The notes beneath the pieces were generated by a model. The model did not search any database and was not told the origin of the DNA. It saw nothing but the letters and a program-made list of their open reading frames with translations. Both the position numbers and the translations under genes were made by a program. Positions 38,814-49,107 of a stretch of 64,000 bases of DNA are shown in pieces; within the stretch, counting starts at the first letter, position 1; the number at the start of each line of letters is the position of its first letter. This stretch comes from Helicobacter sp. 12S02232-10 (GTDB lineage Bacteria; Campylobacterota; Campylobacteria; Campylobacterales; Helicobacteraceae): the NCBI RefSeq assembly GCF_002272895.1, contig NZ_MLAQ01000005.1, positions 1 through 64,000 of the forward strand. The letters are read 5' to 3'.

Positions 38814-38832
38814 TTATGTAAAATTTACATAA
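38814..38832. promoter_or_regulatory. Perfect 19-nt palindrome upstream of the fdh operon
   Basis: TTATGTAAAATTTACATAA has 9-nt arms around one central base. It is 29 nt upstream of the leader ORF start and is a good candidate operator for a dimeric regulator. The ACATAAT within its minus-strand reading could also serve as a -10 element. Confidence 0.5.
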
Positions 38833-38876
38833 CATAAAATCTTTACGCTATTTTGCCATTAAACTTGAAAAATGTT

Positions 38877-38882
38877 ATTATA
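38877..38882 (-). promoter_or_regulatory. Candidate -10 box for the fdh operon
   Basis: TATAAT on the minus strand, about 92 nt upstream of the leader ORF. A transcript from here would include the 19-nt palindrome in its leader. Confidence 0.4.
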
Positions 38883-39069
38883 ATCGATAGTTTATAAACA
38901 TTTTAGGGTATTAATGAGTAATTTTGATACATAGATTTTAGAATTTTGTTTCGATTGTTTTATGGGCTCTTAGTTGTATGTGCTGATCAATAAAAGTCGC
39001 AAATACCTCTTGTGAGTCAAAAAGGTTAAAATTAGAATGCTTTCAGGGCTTTAAATTTTAATATTGGCT

Positions 39070-41115
39070 TTAAACTCGCATTGCCCTCATAGCGTTTGCC
39101 AATGCAATCAAAGCAACTCCGACATCACCAAAAACAGCTTCCCATAACGTTGCTAAACCAAAAAGTCCCAGCACGATAAAAATTGTTTTCACACCTAAGG
39201 CAAAAATAATGTTTTGCCAGATGATTTTTTTTGTTTTTTTGGCGATTTTAAATGCTTTTGCGACTGATGTGATTGAATTGTTAGTGATGATAATATCTGC
39301 GCTTTCTTTGCTCACATCACTTGCGCTACCCATACTGATACCTGCATCTGCACTTGCTAAAGTCGGAGCATCGTTGATGCCATCGCCTACAAAGATTGTT
39401 TTTCCCTGATGTGATTTTTTGAATTCTTCAAACTTTTGGGCTTTTTCTTCAGGTAAAAGATTGGCATAATAGCCGCAATGCAACATATCAGCTACTTTTT
39501 TGGTCGCATAGTTGTTGTCCCCACTTAAAATGCATATATTTTCAATTCCTAGATCTTTTAGTTCTTGAATGCCTTTTTGGGTGTCATCTTTGAGTTCATC
39601 AGAAATGATAATATGCCCGATATATTTTCCGTTTGTAGCAATATGAACGACAGTGCCTTCAATGTCACATTGATTATGGGGAATGTCGAATTTGTGTAAA
39701 ATCTTATCATTGCCTGCAATAATAAGATCTGCATTGCATTTTGCTTTAATTCCGTGCCCGCTTATTTCTTCATATTCTTCTATATGATGAACGTGATGAT
39801 CTTTATAGGCTGCTTTAATGGAGATGGCAATGGGATGATTGGAGAGGGCTTGGGAGCAATTTGCATATTTTAGAATGTCTTCTTTTGAAAATCCTTTCTC
39901 AGGAACTATTTCAGTAACTTTAAATACTCCTTTTGTCAGCGTACCAGTTTTATCAAAAGCAATATTTTTTACTTGAGCTAAAGTTTCCAAATTATTGGCA
40001 CCTTTGATAAGAATCCCATTTTTGCTTGCTGCACCAATCCCTCCAAAATAACCCAAAGGTATTGAAATCACTAAAGCACACGGACAACTTACCATTAAAA
40101 CAACTAACCCCCGATAAATCCAATCATTAAAACTTCCATATCCAGCTAATGGGGGAAGTATTGCCACTAGTATGGCAATGAAAAATACTATTGGGGTATA
40201 GTATTTGGCAAATACCGTGATGAATTTTTCAGTCCGAGATTTTTTGTTTGCAGCAGTTTGAACGAGTTCAATGATTTTTGCTACTGAAGAGTCTTCATAA
40301 AGTTTTTCTACCGAAATTTCAAGCATACCATCAAGATTGATACTTCCCCCTAAGACTTTTTTGCCAGCTTTAACGCTTAAGGGGATAGATTCTCCTGTAA
40401 GGGCTCTTTGATCTAGGGTGCTTTTTCCTTTCAATACGATGCCATCTGTAGGTATTTTTTCACCTGCTTTTACGATTAAAATATCATTGATTTTGAGTTG
40501 CTGTGGAGTTGTTTGAATGATTTTGTCATTTTGTTTGATATAAGCAACATTTGGGGCTACATCAAGGAGGGCTTTGATAGAATTTTTTGATCGAGAGACA
40601 GCAAAATCTTGTAAAAATTCTCCTGCGGCAAAAAATACCATTACTGATACTGCTTCCTCATAAGCTCCGATAAAAAAGGCTGCGATTGTGGCTGAGAGCA
40701 TCAATACATTTTCATCAAAAATTTGTCCTCTTTTAAAATTATGATAAGCCCCTAAAAAAACTTCTTTTCCAGAGTAAAGATAAACGCCTCCAAGTAAAAT
40801 ATAAGCGAGGATATGCAGAGATTTCAAGTCTGAAAAGTGGAGTAGAAGAATTCCTGCAAAAAATAAAACAATAATACTGATGATAGGCAAAAAACTGATT
40901 TTTTTCGACTCGACTTTTTCTTGGATAGGAGAAATTTCAAGATTGAGTTTTTTAAGAAAATCTCGCGTTTTTTCAAAATCACTAGTTTCTAAAAAAAGAG
41001 TATTTGTGCTAAAAGAAACTCGAACGCTTTTAACATAGGGCAACTTTTGGAGTTCGCGTTCTATTTTTTCAGCACTATCTACGCAACCTATATCTTGGAT
41101 GTAATACTTTTGCAT
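39070..41115 (-). CDS. cadA: Heavy-metal-translocating P-type ATPase (CadA/ZntA-like)
   Basis: Exports soft divalent metals (Zn, Cd, Co in relatives) across the inner membrane. 681 residues. An N-terminal HMA-like domain has a degenerate metal site: IQDIGCVDSAEKIE, CxxS rather than CxxC. Then membrane helices, the TGES actuator motif in RALTGESIPLS, the CPC ion site in VSCPCALVISIPLG, phosphorylation site FDKTGTLTKG, and TIFVGDGINDAPTLASADAGISMG. Located upstream of the comM-def-clpP-tig block direction, matching H. pylori order as I recall it. Confidence 0.94.
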   Translation of the reverse strand: MQKYYIQDIGCVDSAEKIERELQKLPYVKSVRVSFSTNTLFLETSDFEKTRDFLKKLNLEISPIQEKVESKKISFLPIISIIVLFFAGILLLHFSDLKSLHILAYILLGGVYLYSGKEVFLGAYHNFKRGQIFDENVLMLSATIAAFFIGAYEEAVSVMVFFAAGEFLQDFAVSRSKNSIKALLDVAPNVAYIKQNDKIIQTTPQQLKINDILIVKAGEKIPTDGIVLKGKSTLDQRALTGESIPLSVKAGKKVLGGSINLDGMLEISVEKLYEDSSVAKIIELVQTAANKKSRTEKFITVFAKYYTPIVFFIAILVAILPPLAGYGSFNDWIYRGLVVLMVSCPCALVISIPLGYFGGIGAASKNGILIKGANNLETLAQVKNIAFDKTGTLTKGVFKVTEIVPEKGFSKEDILKYANCSQALSNHPIAISIKAAYKDHHVHHIEEYEEISGHGIKAKCNADLIIAGNDKILHKFDIPHNQCDIEGTVVHIATNGKYIGHIIISDELKDDTQKGIQELKDLGIENICILSGDNNYATKKVADMLHCGYYANLLPEEKAQKFEEFKKSHQGKTIFVGDGINDAPTLASADAGISMGSASDVSKESADIIITNNSITSVAKAFKIAKKTKKIIWQNIIFALGVKTIFIVLGLFGLATLWEAVFGDVGVALIALANAMRAMRV

Positions 41116-41142
41116 TTTAACCTCAAAAAAATGATAACTATT

Positions 41143-41148
41143 ATTATA
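41143..41148 (-). promoter_or_regulatory. Candidate -10 box for the metal ATPase gene
   Basis: TATAAT on the minus strand, about 28 nt upstream of the ATG. It lies inside an imperfect dyad (TGATA ... TATCA, 41131-41153) that could be a metalloregulator site. Confidence 0.45.
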
Positions 41149-41260
41149 CTATCATATTAAGTCGTCAATTTAACACAAATTTGTTTAAAACAATATAAAC
41201 TTATTGCTTTAAATTTTCAATCAAAAAAGTTTAGGATTGTTGGAAATATGACTAGAATTA

Positions 41261-42772
41261 TCAAGATCTTCTGTAGCTTAAAGCTTCAAGAATATGATTT
41301 TTTTTAATCGTTTCATTATTTTCCAAATCTGCAATCGTCCTAGAAAGCTTTTTGATTTTATTTACGGAGCGTTCTGAAAATCCAAATCGAGAAATTGCTT
41401 GAGAAAGAAGATTTTGAGCATCAGATTCAAGCACACAGAAGCGATTGATTTCTTTTTCATCTAATTTACCATTAAGATTTTTTTGTCCTCGCAATATTTG
41501 GATTTTGAAAGCATTAAAAACTTGTTGTTGCATTTCTTTGGAAGAAATGCTTGGTTTGGCATTTTCTTCCGTTTCATTCATTTGGACAAATAAATCAATC
41601 CGATCCATAAAGGGCTCGCTCAAACGATTTTTATAAGAGATAATTTCTTTATCTTGGCAGCGACAAGTTTTGTGCTTGCTTAAGAGATTTCCGCAGGGAC
41701 AGGGATTTTGCGCCCCTATGAAGAGAAAAGAAGTGTCATATTGGATTTTACTATGAACTCTAGAGACAATAAGCTGATTATTTTCCAATGGTTCGCGCAG
41801 AGACTCAAGAATATCTTTTTTAAAATGAGGCAGTTCGTCAAAAAATAAAATTCCATTGTGTGCTAAAGCGATTTCCCCAGGTTTAGAATCTGTTTGGGTT
41901 GCAGAACCTAAGATGCTTGATTTTGAAGCGTTTTGATGGGGATTTCTAAAGCTTCGTAAGGGACTATAGCAAGCTTCTTGCCCGCTAAGAGTTTGGAGTT
42001 TGACAGAGTTGATCATATCTTTGATTGTGAGTGGGGGCAAGATATATTTCATTCGTTTTGCAATCATACTTTTGCCACATCCCGGACTGCCTTCAAAAAT
42101 GATGTTATGAAAACCGCTTGCAGCTATTAAGGCTGCTCTTTTGGCAATTTTTTGACCTTTGACTTCAGAAAAGTCAAGTTCAAAATCATTTGGATAATAG
42201 TAGCGTTCGTTTTTAATTTCAAAGGAGGCAAAACCCAAATCTTTAGAATAGGTATCAGGGACTGGATCTTCTTGTTTGATGATCTCTAAGGCTTCGTTAA
42301 TATGATCGGCATAATAGAAATTTAAATTTGGAATCAAGCAAAACAAATCTTTGCCTCCTTTTGGCACAATCACGTTTGCTTGTGGTGATAAAAGAGCTAT
42401 GTCAAGAAGTAGAGGATAGATATTGTCGTTGTATTTTATTTTGCCATCAAGACCTAGTTCGCCAAATGCAAACCATTTTTTAGGTGCAATGTTTTCTTTT
42501 TGTAAGACGATTAAAATTGCAATTGGTAGATCGAAATGACTGCCATTTTTAGGGAGATCTGATGGCGATAGATTGACAATGATTTTTAAGGGAGGGAAAG
42601 AGAAGCCGTTATTTTGGAGGGCTGAATGGATTCTTTGTCTTGCTTCTTGAATGGCATTATTTACAAGACCTGAAATTACAAATCCAGGAAGCGATCGACT
42701 AAACGTTACTTCGACTTCGACAATTTTTGCAGATATTCCAGACTTAGTAGCGCATAAAATTTTATTAACCAT
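41261..42772 (-). CDS. comM: ComM/YifB family Mg-chelatase-like AAA+ ATPase
   Basis: 503 residues. N-terminal domain (VEVEVTFSRSLPGFVISGL, KIIVNLSPSDLPKNGSHFDLPIAI), Walker A FEGSPGCGKSMIAKRM at about residue 227, sensor region GILFFDELPHFKKDILESLREPLE, and a C-terminal part with CPCGN...CRCQ cysteines (zinc-ribbon-like) and GFSERSVNKIKKLSRTIADL. ComM is a helicase promoting branch migration in natural transformation in competent bacteria; the same role is plausible here. Followed upstream by def, 21 nt apart. Confidence 0.95.
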   Translation of the reverse strand: MVNKILCATKSGISAKIVEVEVTFSRSLPGFVISGLVNNAIQEARQRIHSALQNNGFSFPPLKIIVNLSPSDLPKNGSHFDLPIAILIVLQKENIAPKKWFAFGELGLDGKIKYNDNIYPLLLDIALLSPQANVIVPKGGKDLFCLIPNLNFYYADHINEALEIIKQEDPVPDTYSKDLGFASFEIKNERYYYPNDFELDFSEVKGQKIAKRAALIAASGFHNIIFEGSPGCGKSMIAKRMKYILPPLTIKDMINSVKLQTLSGQEACYSPLRSFRNPHQNASKSSILGSATQTDSKPGEIALAHNGILFFDELPHFKKDILESLREPLENNQLIVSRVHSKIQYDTSFLFIGAQNPCPCGNLLSKHKTCRCQDKEIISYKNRLSEPFMDRIDLFVQMNETEENAKPSISSKEMQQQVFNAFKIQILRGQKNLNGKLDEKEINRFCVLESDAQNLLSQAISRFGFSERSVNKIKKLSRTIADLENNETIKKNHILEALSYRRS

Positions 42773-42793
42773 TTTTGAATGCTTTTTGAGAGA

Positions 42794-43312
42794 TTATTTG
42801 GATTCCTTTTGGATTTTTTTGAGTTCTTTTTCAAATTTTTTGCGTTTCAAGATAGGAAGTTTATCAACGAATAAAATCCCATTAAGATGGTCGATTTCGT
42901 GCTGGATAGCAATGCTTAAAAGACCTTCACCCTGAAGTATTTTTTTATTTCCGAAGCGATCTTGATAAGCAAGGGTAATTTTTTCAAATCGATCAATTTC
43001 TTCATAAAACTCAGGTATAGATAAACAACCTTCGTTCCATTTTAGAGAGCCTTCTTTTTTCAAAAATACAGGATTGATGATTTCAAGGAGATCTTCTTGA
43101 TATTGTTCATTATCATCTCTAGGGATATTGATAAGAAGCACTCGTTTTTGGACTCCTACTTGAATGGCAGCAAGTCCGACCCCATTTTTTGAATTCATTG
43201 TTTCATACATATTATCTAAAAGGCGATGTAAATCTTCATCAAAATTTTTGACTTCTTGGGATATTTTTCTGAGTGTTGGATTGGGATATTTTAGAACTTC
43301 TAAAATAGCCAT
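42794..43312 (-). CDS. def: Peptide deformylase
   Basis: Removes the formyl group from nascent N termini. 172 residues. All three motifs are present: GVGLAAIQVGV (motif 1), EGCLSIPEF (motif 2, metal Cys) and QHEIDHLNG (motif 3, HExxH). The C terminus is lysine-rich. Its ATG overlaps the stop of the upstream GGDEF-like gene by one base. Confidence 0.97.
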   Translation of the reverse strand: MAILEVLKYPNPTLRKISQEVKNFDEDLHRLLDNMYETMNSKNGVGLAAIQVGVQKRVLLINIPRDDNEQYQEDLLEIINPVFLKKEGSLKWNEGCLSIPEFYEEIDRFEKITLAYQDRFGNKKILQGEGLLSIAIQHEIDHLNGILFVDKLPILKRKKFEKELKKIQKESK

Positions 43313-44385
43313 TATTCCTCATCCTGTGGAAAAATTTTATAATCCATCTTCTCATCAAGAGCCATTGTTAAGGCAGAAAGAGCTGAATTTAAGGATTCTT
43401 CAGAATTTCTTTGGGGAGAAATTTTGGCAATTCCTACAGAGACATTTAGGGAAATATCTCTATCTCCCAAAAATATGTTTGTTGTTCTTACGGAGTTAAT
43501 GAATCTATCTGCTGCTTTTATGGCACTTTCAAGGTCAGAGTATTTTAATCCGATACCAAATATTCCATCTCCAAGATACCCGATAATATCGCTTCTTCTT
43601 GAAGTTTTTAAAAGTAATTTTGCAATATTTTTGAGCAGAATCATTTGGGTTGATTTTTTGTCAATGTCTTGTTGGATTTTTTTAGATAATGCCATTACTA
43701 AAACACTTGAGGAATGGGTAAATTCCTCCATTAGTTTGGTTTCTTTTTCAATCAAGCTTATAAAATAGCGTTTGTTATAAATTCCAAAACGCGAATCATA
43801 AATTGTATTTTGGTTGATATCTGAAATAACTTTAGCAGTTTTTTGATAAAGATCTTTGATTTGAGAGAGCTGTGATGAAGTGATGGAATTGATTTTGTCA
43901 ATATCTTTTACAAAAATAGCAATAGCATTTGAAAGAGCTATTTTGTTATCAATTTTTTCAATATTTTTGGTGTGTTTATCAGTGATAGTTTGCATTAATT
44001 GTAAGTTTTTATAAAGCACTGCAATGATATCTAGGATTTGTTTGATATTTTTAAACCCATCTTCCATATTTTTTTCAAAAGAAATAGCACGATCTTCGCC
44101 AATGGATTGGAGATCCATAACGTTTTGAATTTTTTCTTTAAAAGAAGATTCTTCTTTTTCAAGCAAGCGTTCAAAATAAAGCTGATAATTTGCTGGAAGT
44201 GGAGGAAGATCTTCTTCTTCAAGCTTTTTTAAGGTATCTTGGGCAATTTCGTTTGCTTTTCCTGCTACTTGATCCTCAAGAATATATTCACTATTATTTT
44301 CATTTGATTGGGGAATTTCAGGATCTAGTTTTCCAAAGAAAATATTGCTTCCAAATTCAGGGGTTTCTTCTTTTATTTTTCCCAT
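43312..44385 (-). CDS. Degenerate GGDEF-domain protein
   Basis: 357 residues. The N-terminal half is polar and largely coiled-coil (about 45-190: EKEESSFKEKIQNVMDLQ, KHTKNIEKIDNKIALSN). The C-terminal half aligns with diguanylate cyclases from YDSRFGIYNKRYFISLIEKE onward. Where RxxD(x5)GGDEF is expected, the sequence is RRSDIIGYLGDGIFGI: the inhibitory-site RxxD is kept but the catalytic signature is GDGIF. It is therefore probably not an active cyclase and may bind c-di-GMP or work as a scaffold (inference). It sits between clpP and def. Confidence 0.82.
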   Translation of the reverse strand: MGKIKEETPEFGSNIFFGKLDPEIPQSNENNSEYILEDQVAGKANEIAQDTLKKLEEEDLPPLPANYQLYFERLLEKEESSFKEKIQNVMDLQSIGEDRAISFEKNMEDGFKNIKQILDIIAVLYKNLQLMQTITDKHTKNIEKIDNKIALSNAIAIFVKDIDKINSITSSQLSQIKDLYQKTAKVISDINQNTIYDSRFGIYNKRYFISLIEKETKLMEEFTHSSSVLVMALSKKIQQDIDKKSTQMILLKNIAKLLLKTSRRSDIIGYLGDGIFGIGLKYSDLESAIKAADRFINSVRTTNIFLGDRDISLNVSVGIAKISPQRNSEESLNSALSALTMALDEKMDYKIFPQDEE

Positions 44386-44401
44386 TAGAGCCTCTTCAAT
44401 T

Positions 44402-44989
44402 TCATTTTAGACTTTTTTCAAGAACTTTATCAATAATACCATATTCTTTGGCTTCTTGTGCGCTCATAAAAAAATCTCTTTCGGTATCTTGAGAGATTTT
44501 TTTGAGTGTCTGAGAAGTATTTTTAGCCATAATTTCATTCAAAATACTTTTAAGACGTAAGATTTCTTTGGCTTGAATTTCAATATCTGTGGCTTGCCCT
44601 TGAGCCCCTCCTAGAGGTTGATGGATCATAATCCTAGAGTGAGGCAATGAATATCTTTTGCCTTTTGTCCCACAACTTAAAAGAAAAGCACCTGCTGAAG
44701 CGGCTTGTCCGATACAGATTGTGCAAATGTCGGGGCGGATATAATTCATCGTGTCATAAATACTGAATGCACTTGTGATGACACCTCCAGGAGAATTGAT
44801 GTAAAGATTAATATCTTTTTCAGGGTCTTCAGCCTCTAAAAATAACAGCTGCGCTACTATAGAAGAGGCCACTGCATCATCGATTTCTCCGCTTAAGAGA
44901 ATGATACGATCTTTAAGAAGTCGTGAGTAAATATCATAACTTCTCTCTCCTCTACCGGTTTTTTCGATTACATAAGGAATATAATTCAT
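44402..44989 (-). CDS. clpP: ATP-dependent Clp protease proteolytic subunit
   Basis: 195 residues, normal for ClpP. Begins [20 protein letters not shown]; catalytic Ser in [14 protein letters not shown], His in [15 protein letters not shown] and Asp in [17 protein letters not shown] overlaps the tig stop by one base. Works with ClpX/ClpA partners encoded elsewhere. Confidence 0.98.
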   Translation of the reverse strand: MNYIPYVIEKTGRGERSYDIYSRLLKDRIILLSGEIDDAVASSIVAQLLFLEAEDPEKDINLYINSPGGVITSAFSIYDTMNYIRPDICTICIGQAASAGAFLLSCGTKGKRYSLPHSRIMIHQPLGGAQGQATDIEIQAKEILRLKSILNEIMAKNTSQTLKKISQDTERDFFMSAQEAKEYGIIDKVLEKSLK

Positions 44990-46383
44990 TACTCCGCCTT
45001 GGGTTTTGGTTTTTTAACAGATTTTTGTGTCTTTGAAGAGGGAGATTCTGGAGTAGTCGCCTCTTTTGAAGATTTTGTTTTTGAAGTTTCTTCAAACTTT
45101 TTATCTAAAAGATGAGCAAGTATCTTGTCTTCCACCATTGCCATTTTTATGGCTGGAAGCATATTATTTTGTTTGTAGTATTCAATGACATCTTTTGGAT
45201 TCTGGCGATTCATCATTGACTCATAATAGATAGTTTGAAATACTTCGTTATCTTCGACGCTAATGTTTTCTTGTTTGGCTAGAGCATCCACGATAAAGGT
45301 TATTTTTACGCTTTTTTTAGCATCTTCTCGGAAGCTTTCGCGTTTTTCCTGAGCTTTCTTAGGGTCTGATTTAAGCTCTTCAAGTTCTTTGGGATCAAGG
45401 ATATTTAATGAATTCCTAAAAAGCAAATCCATTTCTTGCTCTATGATTAAGTCTGGAAGATCGAAATGAATCTTTTTGTCAAGATTCTCAATCAATTGTT
45501 CTTTAAGCTCTTCATTATAAAGCTTTGTTTTTTCTTCAAGGGCAAGCTGTTCTTTGATTTTTTTATTCAGAAGTTCTATAGATGGATTTTTTTCTTCAGG
45601 TAATAGGGATTTTATGAATTCTTCATCAATTTTTGTCTTATCTTTGACTTGGATTTTGTTTAGTTTGACTTTAAAAATCGCAGGTTTTCCCGCTAAATTC
45701 TCTGCTTGATAACTTTCTGGAAACGTGACGTGAATTTCTTTTTCTTCTCCGCTTTTTAATCCGATGAGGGCTTTTTCAAATCCAGGTATGAACTGACCAC
45801 TTCCGATTGTCAGATCAAAATTTTCGGCTTTTCCACCTTCAAAAGCTTCGCCATTGATAAAGCCTTCAAAGTTGATGTTGGCAATATCATTTTCTGCAAG
45901 TTCTTTTTCTTTTTTGGCTTCAATCAAGGGTGCTTTTGCTTTGGCAATTTCTTCTAATCTTTCTTTGATTTGCTTTTCTTCAATCTCTTTTAACTTCACA
46001 TCAGGAATGCACAAAGGAACTGCATCAAGCTTCAGTTCAGGTTTGAGGCTTATTTTGATTTCCAGATCAATGAAGTCGTCTTTTTTATCAAATTTTGTAA
46101 TGATAGGATCGCCGATAACGTCTTTAGAATCAATGCCTAATTCTTTGAGGGCAGCTTGGAGGATTTCTTCCACAGCTTCTTTTTGAGCATCTTGCTCTAT
46201 GTTGTCTTTGTATCTAGTTTTTATGATATTTAAAGGAACCTTTCCTTTTCGGAATCCATCTAATTTGAGTGTTTTAGATATTTTAGTCGCTACTTTGTTG
46301 AGTTTGCTTTCGAGGTCTTTTAAAAGCAGCTTGGCATTTACCGACGCATTTGCGGAGTTTATTTTTTTTGTTTCTAAATCCAT
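44989..46383 (-). CDS. tig: Trigger factor
   Basis: Ribosome-associated chaperone and peptidyl-prolyl isomerase. About 464 residues from ATG 46383 (MDLETKK), chosen because AAGGA stands five nt upstream; a longer frame begins at 46398. The ribosome-binding loop is [16 protein letters not shown], the FKBP-like domain spans about 155-245 ([44 protein letters not shown]), and the C-terminal arm is helical. A lysine/serine/proline-rich tail closes the protein. clpP follows directly. Confidence 0.96.
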   Translation of the reverse strand: MDLETKKINSANASVNAKLLLKDLESKLNKVATKISKTLKLDGFRKGKVPLNIIKTRYKDNIEQDAQKEAVEEILQAALKELGIDSKDVIGDPIITKFDKKDDFIDLEIKISLKPELKLDAVPLCIPDVKLKEIEEKQIKERLEEIAKAKAPLIEAKKEKELAENDIANINFEGFINGEAFEGGKAENFDLTIGSGQFIPGFEKALIGLKSGEEKEIHVTFPESYQAENLAGKPAIFKVKLNKIQVKDKTKIDEEFIKSLLPEEKNPSIELLNKKIKEQLALEEKTKLYNEELKEQLIENLDKKIHFDLPDLIIEQEMDLLFRNSLNILDPKELEELKSDPKKAQEKRESFREDAKKSVKITFIVDALAKQENISVEDNEVFQTIYYESMMNRQNPKDVIEYYKQNNMLPAIKMAMVEDKILAHLLDKKFEETSKTKSSKEATTPESPSSKTQKSVKKPKPKAE

Positions 46384-46466
46384 AGAATTCCTTAGCAAAT
46401 TAAAGTATAATTTCTGTATTCTAACAAAAAATCCTTTAATAAAAAAGCAAAATCCTAAGGGTCTTT

Positions 46467-47768
46467 ATGTCGCTTGAAAAACTCAGAGTAAAATTAAGTC
46501 AAAATATCAATCTTTCACCAAGATATGGCACAATCAGAAAAATATCTCCTAATATCGTCTATGCCGATGGTCTCACGCCATCAGTAGGAGATATTGTAAA
46601 AATTGAGCGTTTTGATGGGGTAGAATGCCTAGGAATGGTAACAATAAGCGAGGTTGATACATTTGGATTTACACCCTTTTCTTTTATCGATGGTTATAAG
46701 ACTGGGGATAAGGTTGTGCTTCAGAAGAAAGGTTTAGTTTTTCCTGTGGGAGAAAATTTGTTAGGCAGAGTTCTTGATCCTTTAGGAAATCCTATTGATG
46801 AACAAGGGCCTTTAGAAGATGTTTCTTTTGCCTCTGTGATCGCCCCGCCAATCAAGCCGATGAAACGAGGGCTTATTGATGAGGTTTTTAGCGTAGGAGT
46901 TAAAAGCATTGATGGACTTCTTACTTGTGGTAAGGGTCAGAAAATGGGTATTTTTGCCGGCAGCGGAGTGGGAAAATCGACTTTAATGGGGATGATTGTT
47001 AAAGGCTGCCTTGCTCCTGTTAAAGTAATTGCCCTGATTGGAGAAAGGGGCAGGGAGGTTCCTGAATTTATCCGAAAAAATCTAAACGGGGATTTGAAAG
47101 ATACGGTTTTGATTGTGGCTACAAGTGATGATTCGGCTTTGATGCGTAAATATGGGGCATTTTGTGCGATGACGGTCGCAGAGTATTTTAAAAATCAAGG
47201 TAGAGATGTGCTTTTTATGATGGATTCAATAACCCGCTTTGCAATGGCACAACGAGAAATCGGATTAGCACTTGGAGAGCCCCCGACAAGTAAGGGTTAC
47301 CCGCCTTCAGTACTTGCCTTATTGCCGCAACTGATGGAGAGAGCAGGGAAAGAGGAAGGAAAAGGTTCGATCACAGCTTTTTTTACGGTTTTGGTGGAGG
47401 GTGATGATCTTTCTGATCCGATTGCTGATCAGGCTAGGAGTATTTTGGATGGGCATATTGTCTTAAGCAGAGAGCTGACTGATTATGGTATTTTTCCCCC
47501 GATTAATGTGCTAAATTCTGCCTCTAGGCTTAGTGGGGAAATCATTGATGATAAACACAAAGAGGCCGCAAGAAAATTTCGTCGTTTTTATGCTCTTTTG
47601 AAAGAAAATGAAATCCTCATTCGCATTGGATCTTATCAAAAAGGTTTTGATGCTGAATTGGATGAAGCGATGGAGAAAAAAAGCCTAATGGAGGATTTTA
47701 TTACTCAAGATGAAAATGAAAATATACCCTATGGAGAGAGTGTGCAAAAGTTAATAAATATGATGTAA
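46467..47768 (+). CDS. fliI: Flagellum-specific ATP synthase FliI
   Basis: ATPase energising substrate entry into the flagellar export apparatus. 433 residues. Walker A MGIFAGSGVGKSTLMGMI, catalytic IALIGERGREVPEF, Walker B DVLFMMDSITRFAMAQREIG, and GEPPTSKGYPPSVLALLPQLMERAG, all typical of FliI. Monocistronic, divergent from tig with 83 nt between starts. It works with FlhA encoded at 7-9 kb. Confidence 0.97.
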   Translation: MSLEKLRVKLSQNINLSPRYGTIRKISPNIVYADGLTPSVGDIVKIERFDGVECLGMVTISEVDTFGFTPFSFIDGYKTGDKVVLQKKGLVFPVGENLLGRVLDPLGNPIDEQGPLEDVSFASVIAPPIKPMKRGLIDEVFSVGVKSIDGLLTCGKGQKMGIFAGSGVGKSTLMGMIVKGCLAPVKVIALIGERGREVPEFIRKNLNGDLKDTVLIVATSDDSALMRKYGAFCAMTVAEYFKNQGRDVLFMMDSITRFAMAQREIGLALGEPPTSKGYPPSVLALLPQLMERAGKEEGKGSITAFFTVLVEGDDLSDPIADQARSILDGHIVLSRELTDYGIFPPINVLNSASRLSGEIIDDKHKEAARKFRRFYALLKENEILIRIGSYQKGFDAELDEAMEKKSLMEDFITQDENENIPYGESVQKLINMM

Positions 47769-47892
47769 AATTCTTTCCTTAATATAATTTAAACTTTTTG
47801 AAAGATTTTTATTTGTAGATTCTGCCAAACAAAACACCTTAAAAAAATCGAACAATTATAAGTTTTGTTTTGCAATCGTTATATTTATTTAG

Positions 47893-49071
<1,179 letters not shown>

Positions 49072-49107
49072 TACAAAGAATAAATAGTTATTTGCAAAGG
49101 AAGAACA

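Larger units (their letters stand above)
38786..39069. other. Non-coding region upstream of the fdh operon
   Basis: About 284 bases between the leader ORF and the end of the metal ATPase gene. It holds a candidate minus-strand promoter and a perfect palindrome (separate entries). No further gene, tRNA or repeat was seen. The half nearest the ATPase gene has no recognisable terminator. Confidence 0.6.

Noticed and set aside
38786-39069. tRNA or selC gene in the gap before the fdh operon
   Set aside because: No cloverleaf, CCA end or G/C-rich stems seen; the stretch is A/T-rich throughout.
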